Shown here in pieces: positions 1 to 7,945 of a stretch of DNA of 12,006 nucleotides (positions within the stretch are counted from its first letter, which is position 1; every line of letters begins with the position of its first letter). The DNA is taken from NCBI GenBank assembly GCA_902764045.1, contig CACWUI010000027.1:1-12006 (forward strand), written 5' to 3'. Origin of the DNA: an uncultured Lachnospiraceae bacterium. GTDB taxonomy: Bacteria > Bacillota > Clostridia > Lachnospirales > Lachnospiraceae. Made by a program: the position numbers and the translations under genes. The notes beneath the pieces are model-generated. The model did no database searches, had not been told where the DNA came from, and saw nothing but the letters and a program-made list of their open reading frames with translations.

Positions 1-1860
1 GCCTTTAAGGATACGGGACTTGAACTTGAGGCCTTTGTCCACGGGGCTTTATGCTACTGTTATTCCGGGCAGTGTATGCTGTCAGCCGCCGGGGGAAAAC
101 GCAGCGGGAACAGGGGGACCTGTGCCCAGCCCTGCAGACTGGAGTATGAGGTTCGTGGGGAAAAAGGTCGTTATTTAAGCGCAAAGGATATAGCGGCCCT
201 TGAGCTGATACCGGAGATCGCATCTTCGGGAATATGTTCATTGAAAATAGAAGGCCGCATGAAAAATGTGAATTATGCGGCAGGAGTAACCTCTGTTTAC
301 AGAAAGTACGTGAATTTATTTGAGAGCGGTGAAGAATACCGGGTTGACCCCGGGGACATAAATGATCTTTTGGATCTTTATAACAGGGGCGGATTTTCCA
401 AAGGCTTTTTCGGTCAGGATAAGGGAAAGGACTTCATTGCTTTAAAAAGACCCAATCATCAGGGGACCGAAGGCCTGAAGGTTATAAAAAATATTAAGGG
501 AAGGATCCTTTTTGAAGCCCTTGAGGAAATAAACAGGGGCGATGTTTTTGAAACGGCTCCGGGAAGCTCCTTTACATCGGGAAAGGATTTAAAAAAGGGA
601 GAGAGACTTGAGGTAAATCTCCCCGTGGGGCTGGGTCTTAAGGAAAACAGGATCATTTACCGTGTAAACAATGCCGCGCTTCAAAAAAGCATACAGGAAA
701 GATTCGCAGACAAACAAAAGCCTGTTTCGGTAAATATGAAAGCAGTTTTAAGGGCAGACAGTGAGGCAGACCTTGAGATCACTCTTGCGGACAGTGGCGT
801 ATCGGTCAGTGTTTCGGGGGAGAGGGTGCAAAAGGCAAAAACCAAAGGAGTTACCGCCGAGGACATTGAAATGCGTCTGTCCAAACTGGGGGATACAGGC
901 TTTGTGATCAATGAGATAAGCATCGATTCGGACGAAGATATCTTTATCTCAAACGGCGGTCTGAACAGACTCAGAAGAGATGCTCTGGAAGCTCTTACGG
1001 AAGAGGTAAGAAAAAAATACTCACAAGGGCGTAAATGCTTTGATTATAAGCAAAATAATGATATAATGGGCGGGAGTATGTTTAATACGCCGGGGCTGAA
1101 TGTGTCTGTATGTAGTATTGAACAGTTGAGTGCTCTACCAAATACAGACAGGGTAAACCGCATATATGTCTCATATCTTATTTTTGAAGAGGCAAAGAAA
1201 AAAGGTCTGATCTCCGAACTTAAAGATTCCGGCAGGCAGATTTATATTTCCCTGCCATACGTTTTAACACAGGAAAATACAGATATTTTTGAAGAACTTA
1301 TATGCGGATTTTCGGAAGATGATGCCGACGGGCTTGAAGCAAGAAGCCTTGAGGAAGTGATGTTTATCGGAAAGGCAAAAGCATCAGGATTGTACAGAGG
1401 GCCTTTAAATACGGTCACGGATTCGGGAGTTTATTGCTGCAACCGCAAAGCCGTGGATTTTACGGAAAGGGCCGTAAAGGATTCGGGACTGATGTTTGAA
1501 GCATTTACCCTTCCTACGGAGCCTGATACGGAAAGCATCAGGGACATTGCTCCTTACAGAAAAAGCGAGCTTATCATCTACGGAAGAAATGTTGTTATGC
1601 GGTCCAAACACTGCATACGAAAGAACATATCCGGCTGTGACCGGTCATTCGGCAGGGAAGAGCTTATTTTCGGGAAAAAAGCTTATCCCGTTATGTGTTT
1701 CTGTGATCATTGCAACAACATTATCCTTGATTCAACGCCGCTTGATCTGAGAGGCGACAAAGAAACCCTTCTGAAAGCCGGGGCGGATACTTTGAGACTG
1801 GATTTCACCGTGGAAACTTATGAGGAAACGGTAAAGATCCTTAAAAAAACGTTTGTTTGA
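1..1860 (+). CDS. U32 peptidase-family protein, RlhA-like with DUF3656 (5' end outside window)
   Basis: The reading frame is open from base 1, so the gene starts upstream and 619 residues are visible. Residues 10-28 match the U32 signature: E-x-F-x2-G-A-L-C, then Cys, Gly and Ser in the expected places. Cysteines at visible residues 18, 25, 41 and 45 are candidates for an Fe-S or metal site like the one known in the U32 relatives UbiU/UbiV. The SLKIEGRMK block at about 78-86 is also typical of U32. Residues about 217-345 look like the DUF3656 middle domain, with LSKLGDTGF and LNRLRR motifs. A C-terminal half follows, ending with a CFCDHCN cysteine cluster. Proteins of this layout include E. 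coli RlhA, needed for hydroxylation of a 23S rRNA cytidine. The old 'collagenase/peptidase' label is probably misleading, so an RNA-modification role is inferred, not shown. The gene ends 23 bases before the ATG of the SEDS gene. Confidence 0.88.
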   Translation, partial: AFKDTGLELEAFVHGALCYCYSGQCMLSAAGGKRSGNRGTCAQPCRLEYEVRGEKGRYLSAKDIAALELIPEIASSGICSLKIEGRMKNVNYAAGVTSVYRKYVNLFESGEEYRVDPGDINDLLDLYNRGGFSKGFFGQDKGKDFIALKRPNHQGTEGLKVIKNIKGRILFEALEEINRGDVFETAPGSSFTSGKDLKKGERLEVNLPVGLGLKENRIIYRVNNAALQKSIQERFADKQKPVSVNMKAVLRADSEADLEITLADSGVSVSVSGERVQKAKTKGVTAEDIEMRLSKLGDTGFVINEISIDSDEDIFISNGGLNRLRRDALEALTEEVRKKYSQGRKCFDYKQNNDIMGGSMFNTPGLNVSVCSIEQLSALPNTDRVNRIYVSYLIFEEAKKKGLISELKDSGRQIYISLPYVLTQENTDIFEELICGFSEDDADGLEARSLEEVMFIGKAKASGLYRGPLNTVTDSGVYCCNRKAVDFTERAVKDSGLMFEAFTLPTEPDTESIRDIAPYRKSELIIYGRNVVMRSKHCIRKNISGCDRSFGREELIFGKKAYPVMCFCDHCNNIILDSTPLDLRGDKETLLKAGADTLRLDFTVETYEETVKILKKTFV

Positions 1861-1883
1861 TTGTCAGTAACTTGGAGGAAGAT

Positions 1884-3188
1884 ATGGATTTTGCTGAAAT
1901 AGCCAGATACATATTCATAGGTCTTTTTGCGGTGTACACCCTCGTTACATACGTGGGGTCTACGCTTCATGACAGAAGGGCCTTAAAGGGTGTATATGCG
2001 ATTCAGAATATCATCACCTTTGCGATACACCTTATAGGATACATTATCCTGTATCTGGGGGCAGATGACATGAAATATATTGTTTTATATATCTGTGAAT
2101 TTGCCCTGCTTTTTGCCACCATAGTGGTTTACGATATTGTTTATCCCAAGGCCTCAAGGCTTCTGGTAAATAATATGGTTATCCTTGAGGTGGTGGGCTT
2201 TATATTTATAACGCGGATTAACTATGACGAAGGAGTAAGACAGTTGGTGCTTGCCGCCATAGGAACGGTTATCACTTTCTTTGTGCCTGCATTTCTGCGA
2301 AACGTGAAGCAGATGAGGAACTGGGGATGGGCATTTGCCGCCATCGGTTTTATAGCCCTGGCTATCGTTCCCATATTCGGACGTACCGTAAACGGCGCGG
2401 ATCTGGCTATCCGTATAGGAGATTATACCCTGCAGCTCAGTGAATTTGTAAAGATACTGTTTGTGTTGTTTGTTGCTTCTATATTCAACAGGCTCAGAAG
2501 TTTTAAGCAGATACTGATAGTGAGCGGTATAGCATTTGCACACATAGTGATCCTTTTGGTGTCAAGAGATCTGGGAACAGCTCTGATATTCTTTGTGGCA
2601 TACGTGGTGATGATATATGTGGCTACCCACAAATTCTACTATCTGGCAGCAGGTGTGGGCATCGGGCTTTTGGGAGGATTTATTTCTTCAAAGGTGTTCT
2701 CCCATGTACGGTCACGAATCTATGCATGGAGGGATCCCTTTAAAGATTATCAGGGATCGGGATGGCAGATAGCTCGTTCCCTGTTTTCGATAGCCGCCGG
2801 TGGATGGATAGGCGTAGGTCTTGGCAAAGGTCTGCCGTCATCCATTATCCATATCGAAAATGATATGATGTTTACAGCCATATCTGAGGAAATGGGCGGA
2901 ATAGTGGCTATAGCCATTCTTCTTATATGTTTAAATAACCTTATCCTTATGATGGGTATTGCTTCAAGGTGTAATACTTTGTTCTACAGACTGATCGCCG
3001 TGGGGCTGGGTTCCATGTACGGATTCCAGGTGTTCCTTACGGTAGGCGGTGCCATAAAGCTGATCCCCCTGACCGGTGTCACACTTCCTTTTGTCAGCTA
3101 CGGAGGAAGTTCCCTTATCGCTTCCCTTATAGTATTTGCGCTGATAAACGGAATGTACACCATGCGGGAGGAACAGGTCACGAGGTGA
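1884..3188 (+). CDS. SEDS-family peptidoglycan glycosyltransferase (FtsW/RodA/SpoVE)
   Basis: This 434-residue polytopic membrane protein belongs to the family that polymerises lipid II into glycan strands together with a class B PBP. SEDS hallmarks are visible: LSEFVKILF at 185-193, SRDLGTALIFF at 227-237, the outer loop W282-RDP-x2-D288 followed by GSGWQ, ENDMMFTAISEE at 325-336, and the C-terminal block PLTGVTLPFVSYGGSS at 395-410. It has extra hydrophobic segments in the first ~110 residues, giving a longer N-terminus than a minimal RodA, which recalls actinobacterial RodA. I chose ATG 1884 because GGAGG at 1874-1878 lies 5 bases upstream; the in-frame TTG at 1857 would overlap the U32 stop and has no such site. 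It is followed directly by its likely partner PBP, whose ribosome binding site overlaps this gene's stop. Whether it serves elongation or division cannot be decided here. Confidence 0.93.
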   Translation: MDFAEIARYIFIGLFAVYTLVTYVGSTLHDRRALKGVYAIQNIITFAIHLIGYIILYLGADDMKYIVLYICEFALLFATIVVYDIVYPKASRLLVNNMVILEVVGFIFITRINYDEGVRQLVLAAIGTVITFFVPAFLRNVKQMRNWGWAFAAIGFIALAIVPIFGRTVNGADLAIRIGDYTLQLSEFVKILFVLFVASIFNRLRSFKQILIVSGIAFAHIVILLVSRDLGTALIFFVAYVVMIYVATHKFYYLAAGVGIGLLGGFISSKVFSHVRSRIYAWRDPFKDYQGSGWQIARSLFSIAAGGWIGVGLGKGLPSSIIHIENDMMFTAISEEMGGIVAIAILLICLNNLILMMGIASRCNTLFYRLIAVGLGSMYGFQVFLTVGGAIKLIPLTGVTLPFVSYGGSSLIASLIVFALINGMYTMREEQVTR

Positions 3189-3194
3189 TATAAA

Positions 3195-4988
3195 TTGGAA
3201 CGTAAAGATAAAAATAAAGGAAAGTTAGACGAAAAGTTTGAGTTTGACTGGGAAAAAGAATATAACGAGGTTAAGTCCGAGTACAAAGGGGTAAAACCCG
3301 GGGATGACAAAGAACTTGCCAGGGAGGAAGCCAGAGCTGAAAGAGAGCGTGCAAGGATCGCAAGAGCCGAGGCCAAAGCCCAAAAAGAAAAAGCCAGAGC
3401 CGAGAAAGAAAAGTTCAGATCAGACAGAGAGACGCTCAGGGCTGAGAGAGAGCGTGCCAGGCTCGAGAGAGAAGAGGCTGAAGCAAAAAGAGCAGGATCC
3501 GGTCAGGATAAAACCTCAGGCTCTTCAGACGTGGAAAAGAGACGAAAGGGCAAAAGAAACATTGAGACTAATGTTATTGCCTTTATCTTTGTTGGGATTT
3601 TTGCCGTAATGATCATTTATTTCATTAATTTCCAGCAGTCCACGGCCACGGAGATGGCCCAAAGCCCTTTAAATCCCAGAAACACCACGGTGGCTCCGCC
3701 GGATCCCGTAAGAAGGGGAAGTATATATGCGGCTGACGGCTCCGTCCTTGCTGTTACCAAGTTAAACGACGAAGGCAAGGAATACAGATCATATCCCATG
3801 GGCGCCCTTTTCAGTACTCCTGTAGGAATGGAACGAGGCGGTGGTAGCGGTATAGAAGGAAAGTTAAACGATGAACTTCTTACATCATCCCATGACACAC
3901 TGGTTGAGGTGAAGTCTTCCGATGTTGATGAAAATCATAAGGAGTATCAGGGGAACAGCCTGTATACAACACTTATCCCCGAGCTGCAGCAGACGGCTTA
4001 CGATGCCCTGGGAGACAATAAGGGTGCAGTGCTTGCCATAGAGCCGTCTACGGGAAAGATACTGTGCATGGTCTCAAAGCCTACATATGATCCCAATAAA
4101 GGTTCTACGGATTACGATGAATGGGCGGCTCTTCCCGCAGAGGATTCGGTCCTGATAAACAGGGCTACACAGGGACAGTATCCGCCGGGTTCGACATTTA
4201 AGATATTTACCGCTATTGAGTATATGAAAGAAAATCCCGACCGTTATAACAATTTCCGTTTTAACTGCGAGGGAACTACCTGGCCCAAAGGCGGCGCTAA
4301 GATAAGCTGCCAGTATCACACTGCTCATGGAAACGAGGACATTACCAAATCATTTGTTGTGTCCTGTAACTGTGCATTTTCCACCATAGGTCTTGAGTTG
4401 GACAAAGAAAAATACAAGCAGACTGCTGAAGAGTTCGGATTTAATGCAAAGCTTCCCATCGATGATATAGAAAGTTTCGAAAGCCGGTTCTTTATAAATA
4501 AAGACTCAAGCATGAGCGAAGTACAGGAGACGGCATTTGGTCAGGGTAACACCATGATCACACCCCTTCAGAATCTTATGATCACAGCCACCGTGGCCAA
4601 CGGTGGGACCATGATGAAACCATATCTTGTGGACAAGGTTGAGGCGGCGGACGGAACCGTCGTTAAGCAGAAGGCCCCGATAGTTTTCAGAAGCGACCTG
4701 CTTTCGGAGAAGGAGTCCGGCGCTGTTACGGAGCTTATGCATCAGATGGTAAGCCAGAGCCTGGGCGGTGTGTTCAGATCCGCATATAAGGTTGCAGGTA
4801 AAACGGGACAGGCTGAGTACGAAAACGATATAGACAAAGCACACTTGTGGTTTACATGCTTTGCACCATATGACGACCCCCAGATAGCGGTCATATGCGT
4901 TTTGGAGAAAAATGAAATAGACCCCTACAAGGCACCAAAGGTATGCCGTGAGGTGGTTTACGATTATATAAACAACTACTACTGGTGA
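3195..4988 (+). CDS. Class B penicillin-binding protein, PbpA-like, with long charged cytoplasmic N-terminus
   Basis: This 597-residue D,D-transpeptidase should cross-link peptidoglycan made by the preceding SEDS protein. The cytoplasmic N-terminus (1-120) contains a very charged Arg/Glu/Ala/Lys helix at about 37-100. One transmembrane helix lies at about 125-146. The outer part starts with RRGSIYAADGSVLA at 173-186, typical of PbpA/PBP2-type proteins. The transpeptidase domain carries the active-site S333-T-F-K336, the S390-C-N392 motif and K536-T-G538. Several Cys residues (358, 372, 391, 393) cluster around the second motif. The start is TTG at 3195, supported by GAGGTG at 3182-3187 at normal spacing; no better ATG lies nearby. 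The extended N-terminal tail makes it about 100 residues longer than typical PbpA. Pairing with the upstream gene strongly suggests a SEDS-PBP complex. Confidence 0.93.
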   Translation: MERKDKNKGKLDEKFEFDWEKEYNEVKSEYKGVKPGDDKELAREEARAERERARIARAEAKAQKEKARAEKEKFRSDRETLRAERERARLEREEAEAKRAGSGQDKTSGSSDVEKRRKGKRNIETNVIAFIFVGIFAVMIIYFINFQQSTATEMAQSPLNPRNTTVAPPDPVRRGSIYAADGSVLAVTKLNDEGKEYRSYPMGALFSTPVGMERGGGSGIEGKLNDELLTSSHDTLVEVKSSDVDENHKEYQGNSLYTTLIPELQQTAYDALGDNKGAVLAIEPSTGKILCMVSKPTYDPNKGSTDYDEWAALPAEDSVLINRATQGQYPPGSTFKIFTAIEYMKENPDRYNNFRFNCEGTTWPKGGAKISCQYHTAHGNEDITKSFVVSCNCAFSTIGLELDKEKYKQTAEEFGFNAKLPIDDIESFESRFFINKDSSMSEVQETAFGQGNTMITPLQNLMITATVANGGTMMKPYLVDKVEAADGTVVKQKAPIVFRSDLLSEKESGAVTELMHQMVSQSLGGVFRSAYKVAGKTGQAEYENDIDKAHLWFTCFAPYDDPQIAVICVLEKNEIDPYKAPKVCREVVYDYINNYYW

Positions 4989-5012
4989 TTATTAACCGTG
5001 AAAGAGAGCAAT

Positions 5013-6293
5013 ATGAGCGAAAAAAAGACATTTATAACAAAAGAGAAGGCCGAGGAGATCGCAAAAACATATCCCACTCCTTTTTATCTGTACGATGAAA
5101 AGGGAATGCGTGAGAATGCAAAAAAGGTATATGAGGCTTTTTCATGGAACAAAGGATTCAGGGAATATTTTGCCGTAAAGGCAACCCCCAATCCTTTTTT
5201 ATTAAAGATACTTAAGGAATACGGCTGTGGTACGGACTGTGCGTCCATAGCGGAACTTAAGATGGCCAAGGCCTGCGGATTTGCTCCGGATGAGATCATG
5301 TTTTCATCGAATGACACACCCAGAGAGGATTATGAATACGCTGCAAAGATTGGCGCCATCATCAATCTGGATGATATCACCCATATCGGTTTTCTGGACG
5401 ATATCTTAGATGGTAAATGGCCTGAGACCATAAGCTGCAGGTTCAATCCCGGCGGGTATTTCAAAATGGGAAATGACATTATGGACAATCCGGGGGATTC
5501 CAAATACGGCATGACAAGGGAGCAGATAAAAGAAGCCTTTTCCGTTTTAAAGGAAAAGGGTGTTAAGCACTTCGGGATACATGCGTTTCTTGCCAGCAAT
5601 ACCGTTACCAATGATTATTATCCCACTCTTGCGAGACAGCTTTTTGAGCTGGCCGTGGAGCTTAAAGATGAGACCGGGGCGGATATAAAGTTTATTAACC
5701 TGTCCGGCGGCGTGGGAATTGCCTACAGGCCTGACCAGGAGGATAACGATATCCTTGTTATCGGCGAGGGAGTTCGTAAGGCTTATGAGGACGTGCTGGT
5801 TTCCCAAGGCATGGATGATATTAAGATCTATACGGAGATGGGCCGCTTTATGATGGCGCCTTACGGTGTGCTTGTTACCCGTGCCATTCACGAAAAGCAT
5901 ATTTACAAAGAGTACATAGGAGTGGATGCATGCGCGGCAAACCTTATGCGCCCGGCTATTTACGGGGCATATCATCATATCACTGTTTTAGGTAAGGAAA
6001 ATGAGCCCGAGGATCATCTTTATGATGTGACGGGTTCTCTCTGTGAAAACAGCGATAAGTTTGCGATAGACAGAAAATTGCCCAAAGTGGACATGGGAGA
6101 CCTGCTGGTCATTCATGATGCAGGAGCCCACGGTTATTCCATGGGTTACAATTACAACGGCAAGCTTAAATGCGCGGAACTCCTTTTAAAAGAGGACGGC
6201 TCCGTGGAGATGATAAGACGTGCCGAGACTCTGGATGATTATTTCGCTACGTTTGATTTTTGTGATCTGCTCAAAAACCACGAGGATATATGA
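5013..6293 (+). CDS. lysA: Diaminopimelate decarboxylase-type PLP enzyme (fold type III)
   Basis: The 426-residue protein has the alanine-racemase-fold decarboxylase layout. The PLP-binding lysine is K56 in FAVKATPNP. A glycine-rich phosphate-binding stretch, LSGGVGIAYRP, lies at 230-240, an EMGR version of the EPGR motif at 275-278, and a RPAIYGAYHH substrate-side block at 313-322. The inter-subunit catalytic Cys is C344 in GSLCENSDKF, and DAGAHGYSMGYNYNG closes the site at 369-383. The usual product would be L-lysine plus CO2 from meso-diaminopimelate. The GxHxHxGS motif of standard LysA reads GIHAFLASN here (188-196), so it belongs to a divergent clade, and another amino-acid substrate is possible. 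I prefer ATG 5013, after a weak AGAGAG, over GTG 4998, which has no visible ribosome binding site. It sits 24 bases after the PBP gene and overlaps the next gene by ATGA. Confidence 0.8.
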   Translation: MSEKKTFITKEKAEEIAKTYPTPFYLYDEKGMRENAKKVYEAFSWNKGFREYFAVKATPNPFLLKILKEYGCGTDCASIAELKMAKACGFAPDEIMFSSNDTPREDYEYAAKIGAIINLDDITHIGFLDDILDGKWPETISCRFNPGGYFKMGNDIMDNPGDSKYGMTREQIKEAFSVLKEKGVKHFGIHAFLASNTVTNDYYPTLARQLFELAVELKDETGADIKFINLSGGVGIAYRPDQEDNDILVIGEGVRKAYEDVLVSQGMDDIKIYTEMGRFMMAPYGVLVTRAIHEKHIYKEYIGVDACAANLMRPAIYGAYHHITVLGKENEPEDHLYDVTGSLCENSDKFAIDRKLPKVDMGDLLVIHDAGAHGYSMGYNYNGKLKCAELLLKEDGSVEMIRRAETLDDYFATFDFCDLLKNHEDI

Positions 6294-6619
6294 AAGTTTA
6301 CAAAAAATTGTATGTAGGCCAAAATGCCGAAAAGGATAAAAAGAGAATATTGCGCGGCTTTGAGAAAAAGGAACTTCAGCCGGGAGTTTATGCCATTACC
6401 CTTCCTGCGGGAAAGAGTGATATGCTTGACATCCTTCCGGCATTTACACTGAAGTATCCTCTTTTTAAGGATACAAGGGTATCCGAGCTCTATCTTGTGG
6501 GTATTGCAAAGGGAAGAACGGAAGCATTTGAGCTTACTGCAAGGATCGTGGAGGATACCATCAGGGCCGGCAAAGCGTATGACATTCCTGCTACGCTGCA
6601 ATTCGGCCCCGGCATATAA
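6290..6619 (+). CDS. Conserved-looking 109-residue protein of unknown function
   Basis: I do not recognise this gene. It encodes 109 residues with no signal peptide and no membrane segment, so a cytoplasmic protein is expected. The N-terminus is lysine-rich, and the middle (about 33-75) alternates hydrophobic and polar residues in a way that suggests a small alpha/beta fold. The start ATG at 6290 overlaps the lysA stop (ATGA, 6290-6293), and GAGG at 6282-6285 gives a suitable ribosome binding site, so it is translationally coupled to lysA. That coupling, and the 16-base gap to the DUF2953 gene, are the best evidence that it is a real gene. No function is proposed. Confidence 0.75.
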   Translation: MKVYKKLYVGQNAEKDKKRILRGFEKKELQPGVYAITLPAGKSDMLDILPAFTLKYPLFKDTRVSELYLVGIAKGRTEAFELTARIVEDTIRAGKAYDIPATLQFGPGI

Positions 6620-6635
6620 GAAACGGTGAGGTTAT

Positions 6636-7460
6636 ATGGAAGTATTTCTGCTGATTTTACAAATAATCGGAATAGTTCTTGGGGTGATCGCCGCCTTTAT
6701 CGTGTTTGCCATAGTCACGCCGCTTACCTACAGGGCCGAAGGAAGTTTTCACAAAAACAAGCCTGATGGAAACTTAAGGGCAGGATGGCTCTTGAACCTG
6801 ATACGGGTATTTGCCGAATATAAAAAAGGCAAGCCCAAAGTACAGGTAAAGGTTTTGTTTTTTACCGTTTTTGACAGTACAAAAAAACGTAAGCGAAGAC
6901 GAAAACGGTCAAAGAAAAAAAGGAAGGCCATTCAGGCCCAGGCTAAGCCGGTGAAAGAAAAGGAAGAACTTTTTACTATAGAGGATGAGCCTGAAACCGA
7001 TACATTTGAGACGCCTGAAGAAGACAAGGGGATCCTCGGTAAGATAAGGAGCATTTTTGCCAAGATAAAAGGCTGGCTTGATATGGCAAAGGAAAAAGCC
7101 GGAGCGGTTCTTGTATGGCTTGATCCCGAGCACAGGCGGCTCATAGGCTTTCTTTGGGAAAACGGCTTAAAGCTGTTCCAAAAAGTAAAACCCAAACATT
7201 TTTCCCTTAAAGGAAAGGGCGGAACGGGTGATCCTTATTATACCGGGATGATACTGTGCTGGACCGGTATCGCCACGGGGATGCTCGGCATACCCGGGGT
7301 GGAGATCGAGCCCGACTATGAAAAGAAGACACTGGACTTAGATGCAGAGGCAAGCGGGCATTTCTTTGTGCTGCCGGTTGCATTGATCGCCTTAAAGATA
7401 TACAGAAACAAAGATTTTAAACGCTTTATTTTAAAGAAAAACATACCTGTGGAGGAGTAA
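6636..7460 (+). CDS. DUF2953 domain protein (YtfI-like), membrane anchored
   Basis: The 274-residue protein has one hydrophobic anchor at about 4-29. A strongly basic stretch of Lys/Arg follows at about 83-98, then an acidic segment at about 108-131. The C-terminal half (about 185-262) carries the DUF2953 pattern, including DPYYTGMILCWTGI at 199-212 and the EIEPDYEKKTLDLDAEASG block at 223-241. In Bacillus subtilis the DUF2953 protein YtfI is encoded next to YtfJ (GerW), and the same pair is seen here, which supports the assignment. Its biochemical role is unknown; a sporulation link is known only by association. The ATG at 6636 follows GAGG at 6628-6631. The stop overlaps the first possible ATG of the next gene, so the two are coupled. 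Confidence 0.82.
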   Translation: MEVFLLILQIIGIVLGVIAAFIVFAIVTPLTYRAEGSFHKNKPDGNLRAGWLLNLIRVFAEYKKGKPKVQVKVLFFTVFDSTKKRKRRRKRSKKKRKAIQAQAKPVKEKEELFTIEDEPETDTFETPEEDKGILGKIRSIFAKIKGWLDMAKEKAGAVLVWLDPEHRRLIGFLWENGLKLFQKVKPKHFSLKGKGGTGDPYYTGMILCWTGIATGMLGIPGVEIEPDYEKKTLDLDAEASGHFFVLPVALIALKIYRNKDFKRFILKKNIPVEE

Positions 7461-7465
7461 TGATA

Positions 7466-7921
7466 ATGGCTGAGAATATTAACAACAATAATAACAATAA
7501 CAACGGAAGCAACGGGTTCAGAAATACCGTAAGGACACTGGTGGACGGTATGGATTCATTTATTTCCGCAAAAACGGTTTTGGGAGATCCGGTCACCGTG
7601 GGAGATACAACGGTCATTCCTTTGGTGGATGTTTCCTTCGGAGTAGGAGCAGGAGCCTTCGGTAAAAGCTCCAATAACAATTCCGGAGGCGGTATGCACG
7701 GTAAGATGACACCCTCTGCCGTTCTTGTGGTAAAGGACGGGATCGCAAGGGTGGTAAACATCAAGGATCAGGATATGCTTGCAAAGGCAATGGCTGTGGC
7801 TCCTGATGTGGTCGACAGAGTTGCTTCATTTGTGAAAGGTAATAAAAAGGACACCGGCTTTGAAGAAAAGGTGGACAAAGAGATAAACAAGGCTAAGAAA
7901 AAAGCTGAGGATGAGTTCTGA
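7466..7921 (+). CDS. GerW family sporulation protein (YtfJ)
   Basis: The 151-residue protein matches the GerW/YtfJ family: a short helix leading to a VLGDPVTVGDTTVIPLVDVSFG block at about 38-59, a Gly/Asn/Ser-rich loop (60-77), and a hydrophobic PSAVLVVKDGIARVV strand region at about 83-97. The family is linked in Bacillus to spore germination, but it also occurs in clostridia not known to sporulate. The C-terminus is a Lys/Glu-rich helix. The N-terminus has eight consecutive Asn (residues 6-13), encoded by a run of AAC/AAT codons at 7481-7504. GGAGGAG at 7451-7457 sits 8 bases before ATG 7466, but only 2 bases before ATG 7460, so I chose 7466; the alternative adds only Met-Ile. It follows the DUF2953 gene, as in Bacillus. 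Confidence 0.88.
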   Translation: MAENINNNNNNNNGSNGFRNTVRTLVDGMDSFISAKTVLGDPVTVGDTTVIPLVDVSFGVGAGAFGKSSNNNSGGGMHGKMTPSAVLVVKDGIARVVNIKDQDMLAKAMAVAPDVVDRVASFVKGNKKDTGFEEKVDKEINKAKKKAEDEF

Positions 7922-7945
7922 TAAATAAAAACCGGAGGCAGATAT

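Noticed and set aside
1857..1883. Upstream TTG start for the SEDS gene
   Set aside because: The GGAGG at 1874-1878 lies inside this stretch and points to ATG 1884.
2154..2543. 129-residue minus-strand open frame inside the SEDS gene
   Set aside because: It is opposite a clear SEDS gene and its composition shows no protein-like domain.
3304..3609. 101-residue plus-strand frame overlapping the PBP N-terminus
   Set aside because: It is the +1 frame of the repetitive Arg/Glu helix, giving a Lys/Pro/Arg-rich nonsense product.
4998..5012. Upstream GTG start for lysA
   Set aside because: No ribosome binding site precedes it; ATG 5013 has at least a weak AGAGAG. The choice remains moderately uncertain.
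5547..5978. 143-residue minus-strand open frame inside lysA
   Set aside because: It is a shadow of the PLP enzyme, whose motifs are intact on the plus strand.
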